In this document: positions 45,314 through 54,722 of the stretch, one piece after another
Layout: each line of letters opens with the position of its first letter
Position numbering within the stretch: position 1 is the stretch's first letter
Assembly: GCA_964531165.1 (NCBI GenBank)
Contig: CAZHEA010000001.1
Coordinates: forward strand, 62,001-126,000
Origin: SZUA-229 sp964531165
Lineage (GTDB): Bacteria > Pseudomonadota > Gammaproteobacteria > SZUA-229
Reading direction: 5' to 3'
DNA: 64,000 bases
Program-made: the position numbers and the translations under genes
Notes under the pieces: generated by a model
What the model was told of the DNA's origin: nothing
The model's input: the letters and a program-made list of their open reading frames with translations, nothing else
Database searches by the model: none

Positions 45314-46195
45314 CTAAAAGTAATCTTCAGCACTACGCTGTAATGCTTTAGCCTTTTCAATTGCTAAAGTGTTTATTAAATTTGGTGATACATTTTTATC
45401 TGATAAAATTTCAGATATTAATTTGTTATGCAAATTCTCATCAAATATTAATCTGGAATAATATTCTGCATATAATGCTTTCGCCATTAAATTTGTATTA
45501 TTTGATATGCTAATTGCCATTTCGAAATGTTTTTTACCCACTTCAGGTTTTCCACCTAACGTCGCCGGTATAATGCTGTTTAATACACCTAAATATACAT
45601 GAGCATTTCCATTATCTATTTCATTATCATGCTCAATAATCTTTTCCATTAACAATTTAATTTGTGCTAATTGTGCCATCGCGTTCCAGTCATCAGTATT
45701 AACCTGTATCCAGGACACCCATGCAGTAGCTAGCTTATATAGAATTATAGCATCTTCAGTACTCATTCTATTTAATAGCGTATATAACTCAGAATATTTT
45801 ATTACGGTTATTCTGCAATAAAATTCTTTATAAATACATATGGCTTTACTAGCCCTGTCTAACGCTTTCTGATTTAATATTTTCTGTTGATTCCTGATTT
45901 TTAGAATTTCATAGTCTGGTATATCTTCTATTATGTCTATTTGCGAGCCGAGTAATGATGAATAAGCATTCATTAAATTAACTGAAGCAAGTAAAGTCTC
46001 TTCATTATCCGCATCACCTTCTATCAATCCATCTAACAACACGATGTATGCTGGCAGGGCTTGCATAATCGTTTGTGGATCATTGCTTGTTTTAATTGCT
46101 GTATTCAAATTATTTGTAAATGAATCTATATATAATGAGCAACTACTTATAAATATGTAAAATACTATTACTGGTAAAATCCGCTTTATTTTCAT
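45314..46195 (-). CDS. TatT-like lipoprotein of a TPAT transporter
   Basis: 293 residues. Lipoprotein signal with lipobox ISSC (Cys19) and an all-helical domain with repeated paired helices, including ALPAYIVLLDGLIEGDADNEETLLASVNL-type and LGGKPEVGKKHFEMAI segments, as in the TRAP transporter T-component (TatT) family. In Treponema pallidum TatT (Tp0956) binds the P subunit (Tp0957) and has TPR-like helices. Here it lies 33 bp after the peptidase gene and 11 bp before the binding protein gene, i.e. in the same order of partners. Assignment is by motif and context. Confidence 0.8.
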   Translation of the reverse strand: MKIKRILPVIVFYIFISSCSLYIDSFTNNLNTAIKTSNDPQTIMQALPAYIVLLDGLIEGDADNEETLLASVNLMNAYSSLLGSQIDIIEDIPDYEILKIRNQQKILNQKALDRASKAICIYKEFYCRITVIKYSELYTLLNRMSTEDAIILYKLATAWVSWIQVNTDDWNAMAQLAQIKLLMEKIIEHDNEIDNGNAHVYLGVLNSIIPATLGGKPEVGKKHFEMAISISNNTNLMAKALYAEYYSRLIFDENLHNKLISEILSDKNVSPNLINTLAIEKAKALQRSAEDYF

Positions 46196-46228
46196 TTCAA
46201 TTTTGTGCCAATTAATTTTTAATTACTT

Positions 46229-48265
46229 TTACACTAGTCCACTATGCTTCAATAACGCTTCTATATCTGGTTGTCTTCCACGAAACTGAGTAAACAAGCT
46301 CATTGCTTTTTCAGAACCACCCGTTTCTAGAATATTGTGCATAAATTCATGGCCTGTATCTTTATTAAAAATACCGTATTCTTCAAATTTTGAGAATGCA
46401 TCTGCTGATAAAACTTCCGCCCATTTATAACTATAGTATCCTGCTGCATATCCACCTGAGAATATATGTGTGAAACTATGCTGAAACTGATTACTTTGTG
46501 GAGGCTTTATTACAGCTACCTGTTCTCGTACTTCATTTAGTATTTTTTGTACACTTTCAAAGCCATTCTGATCATACTCAATATGTAATCTAAAATCGAA
46601 TAAAGCAAATTCAAGTTGTCTCAGCATAATCATCGCAGACTGAAAGTTTTTAGCTTTTATGAGCTTTTTATATAGATCTTGCGGTAATGACTCTCCGGTC
46701 TCTATATGTTCAGTTATTAAAGCTAAACCTTCTTTTTGCCAACACCAGTTTTCCATAAACTGACTTGGTAACTCTACCGCATCCCACTCAACTCCACTAA
46801 TACCAGAAACAAATAATGAATCAACTTTGGTTAACATGTGTTGTAAGCCATGACCGAACTCATGAAATAAAGTTGTTACCTCATCATGACTCAATAATGC
46901 CGGTTTATCTCCAACAGGAGCTGATAAATTACAGGTTAAATATGCCACAGGTGTTTGAATGGTTTTTTTGCATTTCATTCTACAAATGCATTCATCCATC
47001 CATGCACCACCACGTTTATTGTTTCTACTATAAAGATCTAAATAAAACTGACCACGCAGATTACCTGTTTCATCAGTTATCTCATAAAATTTAACATCTT
47101 TATGCCAGACATTTACATCATTTATCTCTTTTATTACTATGCCGTACAATCGATTTACTATTTCAAATAAACCTTTGATTACTTTTTCAGCCGGGAAGTA
47201 GGGCTTTAACTCCTGCTGACTGATTCCATACTCCTTCTGTTTCAATTTCTCGGACATGAACATCACATCCCATGCTTCCAGTTGATTGATTTTATATTCT
47301 TGTTTAGCAAATTTCTTTAAAATACTGTACTCTTTCTCTGCCTGTGGTTTTGATTTTTTAACCAGATCATTTAGAAAATTTAAAACATCAGATGTATTTT
47401 CAGCCATTTTATCGGCTATAGAAACCTCCGCATAATTATTATAATTTAATATATCCGCTATTTGTTTTCGTGCTGTCAGTATTTCCAGCATAACTTCACT
47501 ATTATCAAATTCAGCTGCATTTGGTCCTTTAGCTGATGCTCGGGTTGTATATGCCGTATATATTTCTTCACGAAATTTTCTTATTTTTGAATACGTCATG
47601 ACTCCAATATAAGATGGTGCATCCAGTGTGAACAACCAGCCTTTTAGTTTATCATCCTCTGCAAACTGTTTTGCCATATCTATTACAAAATCAGGTAACC
47701 CTGAAAGCTGACTGCTATCTTCAATGTGGATACGAAAAGCCTGTGTTGCATCCATTACATTCTGTTCAAACTTCGAATGTAAATTCGATAATTTGCTCTT
47801 CATTTGTTTAAATTGTTCTTTCTTTTCATTTGAAAGCGCCACTCCACTCAAGTTAAATTTCTGAATGGCATTTTCGATGACTTTTTTATTCGCCTTATCC
47901 AGTCCATTAAACTCTTTTGCTGACTGAATACCAGTATATGCTTCAAATAGGGCCTGATTTTGAGACATATCTGTTGAATACGCACTAAGCTTAGTTAAAC
48001 AATTGTCATGAATTTGTCTTAATTCTTCACTATTCATAACTGAATTTAAATGACTGACTGGAGACCAGGCTCTAGATAGCAAATTATCCATCGCTTCTAA
48101 TTCTGCTATAAATACTGGCCAATCATGGATTTTTTCTGATATTAACAATCCATTTAGTTTTTTCGTGTTTTCTTTAATAATTGCAGTAATAGTGCTTTCT
48201 ATTTCATTATTTTTTATCTTTGTAAATTCTGGTAACTGTTGCTGATTCGTAAGTACATTATTCAT
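46229..48265 (-). CDS. prlC: oligopeptidase A-type M3 metallopeptidase
   Basis: 678 residues, the usual length of PrlC. Zinc site HEFGH at 468-472 in LFHEFGHGLQHML with a downstream Glu in GVEWDAVELPSQFMENW. Oligopeptidase A degrades short peptides, including signal-peptide remnants, in the cytosol; no signal peptide is present here. It is the first gene of the operon with the TatT-type TRAP transporter (33-bp gap). A 72-bp gap separates it from the TetR gene on the same strand, so the regulator could be part of the same transcript. The link between peptidase and transporter is unexplained. Confidence 0.92.
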   Translation of the reverse strand: MNNVLTNQQQLPEFTKIKNNEIESTITAIIKENTKKLNGLLISEKIHDWPVFIAELEAMDNLLSRAWSPVSHLNSVMNSEELRQIHDNCLTKLSAYSTDMSQNQALFEAYTGIQSAKEFNGLDKANKKVIENAIQKFNLSGVALSNEKKEQFKQMKSKLSNLHSKFEQNVMDATQAFRIHIEDSSQLSGLPDFVIDMAKQFAEDDKLKGWLFTLDAPSYIGVMTYSKIRKFREEIYTAYTTRASAKGPNAAEFDNSEVMLEILTARKQIADILNYNNYAEVSIADKMAENTSDVLNFLNDLVKKSKPQAEKEYSILKKFAKQEYKINQLEAWDVMFMSEKLKQKEYGISQQELKPYFPAEKVIKGLFEIVNRLYGIVIKEINDVNVWHKDVKFYEITDETGNLRGQFYLDLYSRNNKRGGAWMDECICRMKCKKTIQTPVAYLTCNLSAPVGDKPALLSHDEVTTLFHEFGHGLQHMLTKVDSLFVSGISGVEWDAVELPSQFMENWCWQKEGLALITEHIETGESLPQDLYKKLIKAKNFQSAMIMLRQLEFALFDFRLHIEYDQNGFESVQKILNEVREQVAVIKPPQSNQFQHSFTHIFSGGYAAGYYSYKWAEVLSADAFSKFEEYGIFNKDTGHEFMHNILETGGSEKAMSLFTQFRGRQPDIEALLKHSGLV

Positions 48266-48337
48266 ATGTTTTTTTATCTTTAATCAAACGATTTATTAGT
48301 GATAGATAATTATATATTAAGCAAGGTTTACGATAAA

Positions 48338-48925
48338 TTAGATCTTCTCAAGATTGGCTAAAAGATTATTAACTATTTGAGCTAATCCATCCTTATCCGG
48401 ATTCATTCGATTATATACCTGTAGTCCAAAAATCCCACTCATTAACATTTTCGCTATTGCTTCTGGTCTTCCACCCGATATTAAGGTTCCCTGTGTTTGA
48501 GCCAGTTTTAGTACATCACTGAACTCACGTTCTATTTTAGTAAACATGGTACTCACTCGATGGTTTATTTCACTATCATCCGGTGCTATTTCTAGCAGGG
48601 TATTAACCAGTAAGCAGCTCTTCAGGTCTTTATCTTCATTTTTCTGGCTTAGTATAAAATCAAAAAACAGTCGTATTCTTTTAAGTGGTGCTTCTTCAGA
48701 CTGCAGAATACAACGCATAGCTGTGTACAAATGCTCAAAATAATAATCAAGCGACATAAGAAATAAATTTCGCTTATTTTTAAAAGCGCCATATAGGCTG
48801 CCAGGCTGCAGGTGAGTTGCACTACTTAGATCTTTTACCGATGTATTCGCATAGCCCTGTCTCCAGAATAATTGCATTGCACTGTCTAGTACATCTTCTT
48901 GATTAAATGTTATTGGTCGTGCCAT
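48338..48925 (-). CDS. TetR-family repressor
   Basis: 195 residues. N-terminal helix-turn-helix (about 25-50: ANTSVKDLSSATHLQPGSLYGAFKNK) and a TetR_C-type ligand domain with a cysteine (SCLLVNTLLEIAPDD). The AcrR/YxaF-like pattern fits repressors of stress genes. It is divergent from the AhpD-like gene, with two palindromic operator-like sites in the 100-bp gap, so it probably represses that gene and itself. Ligand unknown. Confidence 0.9.
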   Translation of the reverse strand: MARPITFNQEDVLDSAMQLFWRQGYANTSVKDLSSATHLQPGSLYGAFKNKRNLFLMSLDYYFEHLYTAMRCILQSEEAPLKRIRLFFDFILSQKNEDKDLKSCLLVNTLLEIAPDDSEINHRVSTMFTKIEREFSDVLKLAQTQGTLISGGRPEAIAKMLMSGIFGLQVYNRMNPDKDGLAQIVNNLLANLEKI

Positions 48926-48964
48926 AGCGATTCCAGATATATTTATTAACTATTCTACCAATAG

Positions 48965-49011
48965 TTGAATAATTGCTCAATAATGTTTATTATATTTGAA
49001 CAATCATTCAA
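48965..49011. promoter_or_regulatory. two TetR-type operators bracketing the AhpD-like promoter
   Basis: TTGAATAATTGCTCAA at 48965-48980 and TTGAACAATCATTCAA at 48996-49011 are related palindromes (TTGA....TCAA with a shared AAT core), start to start 31 bp apart, about three helical turns. A promoter with TTGAAT (48965-48970), 17-bp spacer and TATTAT (48988-48993) overlaps the first and ends just before the second. Repressor binding would block it. Confidence 0.75.
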
Positions 49012-49025
49012 TAATGGAGTAAAAT

Positions 49026-49583
49026 ATGACCTCATTTCCTGTATTAAACCTTGATAGCGCGCCCTCTAAATCTAAAGATCTTCTACAGCAAACACAAGAT
49101 AATTTTGGATTCATACCTAATTTAATAGGTGTAATGGCTACATCGCCTGCGCTAACTGAAGCCTATCTCAGTGTTGCAAATATTTTTTCAAAATCGAACT
49201 TAAGTGCAACAGAACAACAAATTGTTTTACTGACTGTGAGCTTTTTTCACGAATGCGGATATTGTATGGCAGCCCATACCGCTATTGCCGGAATGAATAA
49301 TGTTGATTCTACCGTAGTGAGTGCTATCCGTGACAACCTGATATTAGATGACACAAAACTTGAGGCTTTACGTCAATATACTCGAAGTCTTATTGAGAAG
49401 AGAGGCTGGGTAGATGATATAGACACGCAGACTTTTTTAGACGCAGGATATGAGACAAAACATATACTGGATATTCTAGTGGGTATTGCGCAGAAAACCC
49501 TCAGTAACTTTACCAATCATATTGCTAAAACACCATTGGATGATGCATTTGCTGAAGTCGCCTGGAAAGCCCCAGGTAAATAA
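49026..49583 (+). CDS. AhpD-like carboxymuconolactone decarboxylase-family peroxidase
   Basis: 185 residues. Carboxymuconolactone decarboxylase fold with the active-site pattern HECGYCMAAH (a CxxC followed by His), as in AhpD-type alkylhydroperoxidases that use two cysteines to reduce peroxides. Preceded by operator-promoter DNA shared with the divergent TetR gene and by a GGAG Shine-Dalgarno. Likely induced by an electrophile or peroxide. It could instead be a different carboxymuconolactone decarboxylase-family enzyme. Confidence 0.85.
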   Translation: MTSFPVLNLDSAPSKSKDLLQQTQDNFGFIPNLIGVMATSPALTEAYLSVANIFSKSNLSATEQQIVLLTVSFFHECGYCMAAHTAIAGMNNVDSTVVSAIRDNLILDDTKLEALRQYTRSLIEKRGWVDDIDTQTFLDAGYETKHILDILVGIAQKTLSNFTNHIAKTPLDDAFAEVAWKAPGK

Positions 49584-49596
49584 GTTAATAGTTAGC

Positions 49597-49663
49597 GCAG
49601 AAAAACGTCAATTCAAGATTAAATTAAACTTCAATAACGTACTATTTAATCGCGTTTTTCTGC
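49597..49663. repeat. inverted repeat between convergent genes
   Basis: GCAGAAAAACG at 49597-49607 and its exact reverse complement at 49653-49663 are separated by 45 bp, between the ends of the AhpD-like gene and gyrB. The distance is longer than a normal terminator loop; both strands would present T-runs after part of the stem. A bidirectional terminator is possible. Confidence 0.4.
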
Positions 49664-49679
49664 ACTTTAAACAAATATT

Positions 49680-52103
49680 TTAGGTATCAATATTCATCGC
49701 TGAAAGGGCATTAGACTCAATAAATTCACGACGGGGTTCTACCTGATCACCCATTAGCGTAGTGAATACTTCATCTGCTGATACTGCATCTTCTATGCGC
49801 ACCTGCAGCATTCTACGGGTTTCAGGATTCATCGTTGTTTCCCATAGCTGCTCTGGATTCATTTCACCCAGTCCTTTATAGCGCTGAATATTCAAACCAC
49901 GCCGGGCTTCCTCAAATAACCAGTTTTTAACATCATCGATATTCGAAACTAACTGAGTCTTTTCACCCCGCTGAATATAAGAGCCTTCTGAAAACAAACC
50001 TTCCAGTTTCAGATATAGCTCATTCATTAAGGCATATTCCGGACTGTCAAAAAAATCTGCCGTAAATGCCGTGACATGGTCAAGCCCGTGAACCACTTTA
50101 GTTATTTCTATCTGTGGTAGATCTTCACCTTCAAGATGATTCGTAGCAACTGAATATTCAACCCCTGAAGGCTTTACTTTATTCAATAAAATCAACATCT
50201 TATCTAAATATTCAGTTATTTTATCTGAATCATTTAGATCATTTTTTTGTATTGCAGGTAAATTTACCAGTTCTTTTAAAATTGATTCTTCATAACGTCG
50301 TGATAAACGGGTAATGACAGCCTGTACCGACATATATGATTTAATCAATTCTTCAAGTGCAGTATCTGAAATAGCTGGTGTATCGTTTTGTACATGTAAG
50401 TGAGCATTAGAAAGCGCCAGTGTTAATAAATAGCTATTTAACTCCTGATCATCTTTAACATATCGTTCCTGCTTACCTTTTTTCACTTTATACAGGGGAG
50501 GCTGTGCAATATAAATATAACCCCGTTCAATTAATTCCGGAACCTGACGATAAAAGAAGGTTAGCAACAGGGTACGAATGTGTGATCCATCAACATCCGC
50601 ATCGGTCATGATAATAACTCGATGATAACGCATTTTATCAGGGTTATATTCATCTTTACCAATACCGCAACCTAGCGCAGTAATCAGTGTACCCACTTCT
50701 GCAGACTGTAGCATTTTATCGAAGCGAGCTTTTTCAACATTCAGAATTTTTCCTTTCAGCGGTAAAATAGCCTGAGTCTTCCGATCACGACCCTGTTTAG
50801 CCGAACCACCCGCCGAGTCCCCTTCCACTAGATATAATTCTGATAAGGCGGGATCCTTTTCCTGGCAATCTGCTAATTTTCCCGGCAAACCTGCAATATC
50901 AAGTGCGCCCTTACGACGAGTCATTTCACGCGCTTTACGGGCCGCTTCACGAGCACGGGCTGCCTCTACAATTTTCTGCGTTATTGCACGGGCATCACCC
51001 GGTCTTTCAATTAGAAATTCCTGAAATTTTTCATTCATTGCCGCTTCCACAGCAGACTTCACCTCGGAGGAAACCAGCTTATCTTTAGTTTGGGATGAAA
51101 ATTTAGGATCAGGCACTTTTACAGACAGTACCGCGGTTAAACCTTCTCGAGCATCATCACCAGTGGTATTGACCTTATTCTTTTTGGCAACACCCTCTTT
51201 TTCCATATATTGATTCAAACTACGGGTCAGAGAAGCCCTGAAACCCGCCATATGTGTACCACCATCACGCTGAGGAATATTATTAGTAAAACAATATATA
51301 TTTTCCTGATATGAATCATTCCATTGCATTGCGACTTCTACACCCAGGCCTTCATCATTTTCCCAGTTAAAATGTAAAACCTGTTGGTGTAATGGGGTTT
51401 TATTCCTATTAAGATGTTCTACAAAGGAACTTATACCCCCTTGATATTCAAAAACATCCTGTTTTTCATCAACACGCTTATCAGTAAGTACAATACGCAC
51501 ACCCGAGTTAAGAAAAGAAAGTTCTCGCAAACGCTTAGCTAAGATATCGTAATGATATTCGATATTTGTAAAAGTCTTATCTGATGCCCAGAAACGCAAC
51601 TCAGTACCACTGGTTTTGGTTTCACCAACCACTTTGATGGCATGAACCGGATCGCCGTGTGAATATTCCTGCTGATGTATTTCACCATTACGGTGAATCG
51701 TTAGCATTAATTTCTCGGAGAGCGCGTTTACTACCGAAACACCTACACCGTGCAAGCCACCGGAAACTTTATAAGAATTATCATCAAATTTACCGCCGGC
51801 ATGCAATACAGTCATTATAACTTCCGCTGCTGATATACCTTCACCTTCATGTATATCAACCGGGATTCCACGACCATTATCGCTAACTGAAACAGAACCA
51901 TCGCTGTGTATTTTCACATTGATTTCACTGCAATGTCCCGCAAGTGCTTCATCGATTGAGTTATCAACCACTTCAAACACCATATGATGCAAACCTGTGC
52001 CATCATCGGTATCGCCAATATACATACCGGGGCGTTTTCTAACAGCCTCCAGGCCTTTTAAAACCTTAATACTCGATGAATCGTAAGCAGCAGCTTCGGT
52101 CAT
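49680..52103 (-). CDS. gyrB: DNA gyrase subunit B
   Basis: 807 residues. GHKL ATPase domain (VVDNSIDEALAG, SVSDNGRGIP, GLHGVGVSVVNAL) and the C-terminal TOPRIM domain (LVEGDSAGGSAKQG, DADVDGSHIRTLL) typical of GyrB, with the ending QRYKGLGEMNPEQLWETTM. Together with GyrA it introduces negative supercoils. It is the last gene of the dnaA-dnaN-recF-gyrB order on the minus strand; 179 bp separate it from recF. Length is normal. Confidence 0.97.
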   Translation of the reverse strand: MTEAAAYDSSSIKVLKGLEAVRKRPGMYIGDTDDGTGLHHMVFEVVDNSIDEALAGHCSEINVKIHSDGSVSVSDNGRGIPVDIHEGEGISAAEVIMTVLHAGGKFDDNSYKVSGGLHGVGVSVVNALSEKLMLTIHRNGEIHQQEYSHGDPVHAIKVVGETKTSGTELRFWASDKTFTNIEYHYDILAKRLRELSFLNSGVRIVLTDKRVDEKQDVFEYQGGISSFVEHLNRNKTPLHQQVLHFNWENDEGLGVEVAMQWNDSYQENIYCFTNNIPQRDGGTHMAGFRASLTRSLNQYMEKEGVAKKNKVNTTGDDAREGLTAVLSVKVPDPKFSSQTKDKLVSSEVKSAVEAAMNEKFQEFLIERPGDARAITQKIVEAARAREAARKAREMTRRKGALDIAGLPGKLADCQEKDPALSELYLVEGDSAGGSAKQGRDRKTQAILPLKGKILNVEKARFDKMLQSAEVGTLITALGCGIGKDEYNPDKMRYHRVIIMTDADVDGSHIRTLLLTFFYRQVPELIERGYIYIAQPPLYKVKKGKQERYVKDDQELNSYLLTLALSNAHLHVQNDTPAISDTALEELIKSYMSVQAVITRLSRRYEESILKELVNLPAIQKNDLNDSDKITEYLDKMLILLNKVKPSGVEYSVATNHLEGEDLPQIEITKVVHGLDHVTAFTADFFDSPEYALMNELYLKLEGLFSEGSYIQRGEKTQLVSNIDDVKNWLFEEARRGLNIQRYKGLGEMNPEQLWETTMNPETRRMLQVRIEDAVSADEVFTTLMGDQVEPRREFIESNALSAMNIDT

Positions 52104-52282
52104 ATAAATCCCCTATAAACAGGATTTCGATTATAACTGAATTACGTACTTTAAGGGGGTTTTATAAGGGTTTTTTAACTTTATTTAGACAATCTAACAA
52201 TCTTATAATGGTGTGATTTAACTGGATTTTTTAGATATCCTGTGATGTTTTCATGGCTCGGATTTCACTTATGATAACTAAT

Positions 52283-53350
52283 CTATATTTCACGAACCTG
52301 ACCCTGTTCCACGTGGAACACTTTATAGCTCTTCCAGTTATCACATGCAATTTGATTAGCCTCAATTGCAGTGATAAATATCTGTATATCGAGATTTGAG
52401 AGAATACTCAATATTTTATTTTGATTATCCAGATCAAGCTCTGCGGGTAAATCATCAAACAATAGAATACATCGTCTTTTGGATTTCTTAGAGAAAAGTA
52501 TAAGTTGCGCAATTTTAAGCAAGCAAACCAATTTTTTCTGTTGTCCTCGAGATATAGACGATTGTGCAGATAAACCATCCACTGTTATTTTAATATCTGC
52601 ACGATGTGGCCCGGACTGAGTAAAACCTTTTTCTCGATCTTTAATTAAACTTTGACTAAGGTAAGCAGAGAAATCAATATCCGCAGGCCAGCCTTGTTTA
52701 TAACTAAGTGATATCTGGTGATCAGGGAATAACACTGAAGATAACTCTGAAACAATGTCATTTATTAAGTTTAAGTATTTAAGCCTATAACTTTGTATGT
52801 TTAACGCATTGAGTATCAGCTCTTTATCCCAAAGCGAACATAATTTATCAGATTGGTGTAATCGTAATGCTGCATTACGCTGGCTTAGGGCTTTTTTATA
52901 TTTTTTCCATGATTCTATAAATTGGTGTTCCACGTGGAACACACCCCAGTCCATATATTGTCTCCTGTTTTCAGGGCCTGCAGAAATGAGTTGATGGCTA
53001 TCAGGATGTAAAACTAAAACAGGGAGGAGGCTAGAAAGTTCTGAAATACGGTAGATTGACTGGTTATTAACTCTTATAACCTGTTCTTTAAGATCACGTT
53101 GTAGTCCAATTCGAGTTGATTCATCATCTAAGTCACAAACCAGGCGAAAAAGATTCTGTTCATAAGTGATTAAATGTCTAGTTTTAGCGCTACGAAAGGA
53201 ACGACCATAACTAAGATAAAATATAGATTCAAGCAAACTGGTTTTACCAGCAGCATTATCACCTGTAATTAAATTCAAGCAGGCATTCGGTTCTATATGA
53301 ACCGAACTTAAATTGCGGAAATCAGTAACTTTAAGGCTCTTTAAGCCCAT
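52283..53350 (-). CDS. recF: DNA replication and repair protein RecF
   Basis: 355 residues. Walker A GDNAAGKTS (30-38), ABC-type SRGQQKKLVCLL signature and Walker B LLFDDLPAELD. RecF loads RecA at gaps together with RecO and RecR. The gene carries two parS-type palindromes, at about residue 139 (VFHVEH) and at the C-terminus (VFHVEQ). The stop is 179 bp before gyrB; the start is 25 bp after the dnaN stop. Alternative starts are unlikely. Confidence 0.95.
   Translation of the reverse strand: MGLKSLKVTDFRNLSSVHIEPNACLNLITGDNAAGKTSLLESIFYLSYGRSFRSAKTRHLITYEQNLFRLVCDLDDESTRIGLQRDLKEQVIRVNNQSIYRISELSSLLPVLVLHPDSHQLISAGPENRRQYMDWGVFHVEHQFIESWKKYKKALSQRNAALRLHQSDKLCSLWDKELILNALNIQSYRLKYLNLINDIVSELSSVLFPDHQISLSYKQGWPADIDFSAYLSQSLIKDREKGFTQSGPHRADIKITVDGLSAQSSISRGQQKKLVCLLKIAQLILFSKKSKRRCILLFDDLPAELDLDNQNKILSILSNLDIQIFITAIEANQIACDNWKSYKVFHVEQGQVREI
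52305..52320. other. parS-type centromere site 1 (in recF 3' end)
   Basis: TGTTCCACGTGGAACA is a perfect 16-bp palindrome equal to the Pseudomonas-type parS sequence recognised by ParB (from memory). It lies near the recF stop and encodes VFHVEQ. Confidence 0.85.
52926..52941. other. parS-type centromere site 2 (within recF)
   Basis: A second exact copy of TGTTCCACGTGGAACA, extended to an 18-bp palindrome by flanking G and C, 621 bp from the first. It encodes VFHVEH within recF. Confidence 0.85.
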
Positions 53351-53375
53351 AGTAAAACCAGTTTAAATCTTATGA

Positions 53376-54476
53376 CTACAAACGCATCGGCATAATAACG
53401 TATTTTGCTTCACCTTCATCGGGAAACATTAGCAAACAACTACTATTTGCATCCTTAATAAAACCTTGTACTGTTTCTTCAGAAGAAGTATTTAATACAT
53501 CAATCATGTAATTTACGTTAATACCCATTTCAATCGGATTACCTTCATAACTAATTTCTAACTCAACATCCGCTTCTTCCTGGTCGGGATTTTGTGCCTG
53601 GAGTTTTAATAAGTTCGTTTCAATGATCATCCGAATACCACGGTATTTCTCATTTGATAAGATAGAAGCACGTACCAATGCCTGCTTTAACGCTTCTCGA
53701 TTAAGTACCATATTATTGCCGGAAGACTCAGGCATCACCCGTTTGTAATCGGGAAAACGACCATCAATTAATTTTGAAGTAAATCGTTGGTTCGCTAAAC
53801 TACATTGAATATGGTTATTACCAAGTATAATTTTAATTTCATCATCTGAATCAGAAAGTAGACGTTGTAACTCACTTACACCTTTTCTCGGAATAATAAC
53901 CTGTTTATTATCTGTTAAATCCGCATCAATATTTTTTTCACAAAAAGATAATCTATGCCCATCTGTAGCAACCGTTCTAATAATGCCAGAAGCGACTTCT
54001 AACATTAAACCATTCAAATAATAACGAACATCCTGTTGAGCCATTGCAAAAGATGTTTTATCAATAAGTGTTTTCAAAAGTGATTGAGGAACACTAAATT
54101 CATAAACACTGCTAATATCTTCTAAAGAAGGGAAGTCAGAAGCAGGTAGTGTAGTTAAACTAAAGCGACTCCGACCGGATTTTATTAATGCTTTATCTCC
54201 ATTAACCTCAATATTAATTTCAGCATCTGCTGGTAAGGCCTTACAAATATCGAGCAGTTTTTTAGCCGGTAAGGTAATTTCACCTGCCTCATCCATCATA
54301 TGATTTACGGTAGAAACCAGTTCAATTTCCAGATCTGTAGTTGTTAAAGTGAAATGATTATCATTAGACTTAATTAATACATTAGCCAGAGCAGGTAATG
54401 TCTGACGTTTTTCAACCGCGCCTATAACCTGTTGAAGTGGTATTAATAAATCATCTCTCTGGATTTTTATCTTCAT
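53376..54476 (-). CDS. dnaN: DNA polymerase III sliding clamp, beta subunit
   Basis: 366 residues, the standard length. Three clamp domains with MKIKIQRDDLLIPLQ, LPALANVLI and the C-terminal YVIMPMRL motif that forms the protein-binding site. The clamp encircles DNA and tethers polymerase III. A 246-bp gap separates it from dnaA and holds origin module A. 25 bp to recF. Expected conserved position. Confidence 0.97.
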   Translation of the reverse strand: MKIKIQRDDLLIPLQQVIGAVEKRQTLPALANVLIKSNDNHFTLTTTDLEIELVSTVNHMMDEAGEITLPAKKLLDICKALPADAEINIEVNGDKALIKSGRSRFSLTTLPASDFPSLEDISSVYEFSVPQSLLKTLIDKTSFAMAQQDVRYYLNGLMLEVASGIIRTVATDGHRLSFCEKNIDADLTDNKQVIIPRKGVSELQRLLSDSDDEIKIILGNNHIQCSLANQRFTSKLIDGRFPDYKRVMPESSGNNMVLNREALKQALVRASILSNEKYRGIRMIIETNLLKLQAQNPDQEEADVELEISYEGNPIEMGINVNYMIDVLNTSSEETVQGFIKDANSSCLLMFPDEGEAKYVIMPMRL

Positions 54477-54485
54477 GGGTGTTCC

Positions 54486-54697
54486 TAATTATTATATATA
54501 TATTAATACTTAGTTATTATAGTTAAGCCCGTTACTATCTGTGGATAACTTAATTATTATAAATAAATTCAATAACTTACCTAGTTAAATTCAAATGAAC
54601 AAGCTTGGGGAAAATACCCCTTAAAATGTAGACAGAATGTGGATAACTTTAATCTGCCTATTTATCCACACTACTATACAATATTTATCCACAGCTT
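54486..54697. other. origin-like module A between dnaA and dnaN
   Basis: Four perfect DnaA boxes: 54540-54548 and 54638-54646 (TGTGGATAA), 54662-54670 and 54685-54693 (TTATCCACA). A strongly AT-rich stretch (54486-54516) and a shared TTATAGTTAAGCC (54517-54529) flank the first box. Its partner 1.7 kb away has the same order with matching spacing. Confidence 0.8.
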
Positions 54698-54722
54698 ATT
54701 TTCATGCTAATGCACAGCAAGT

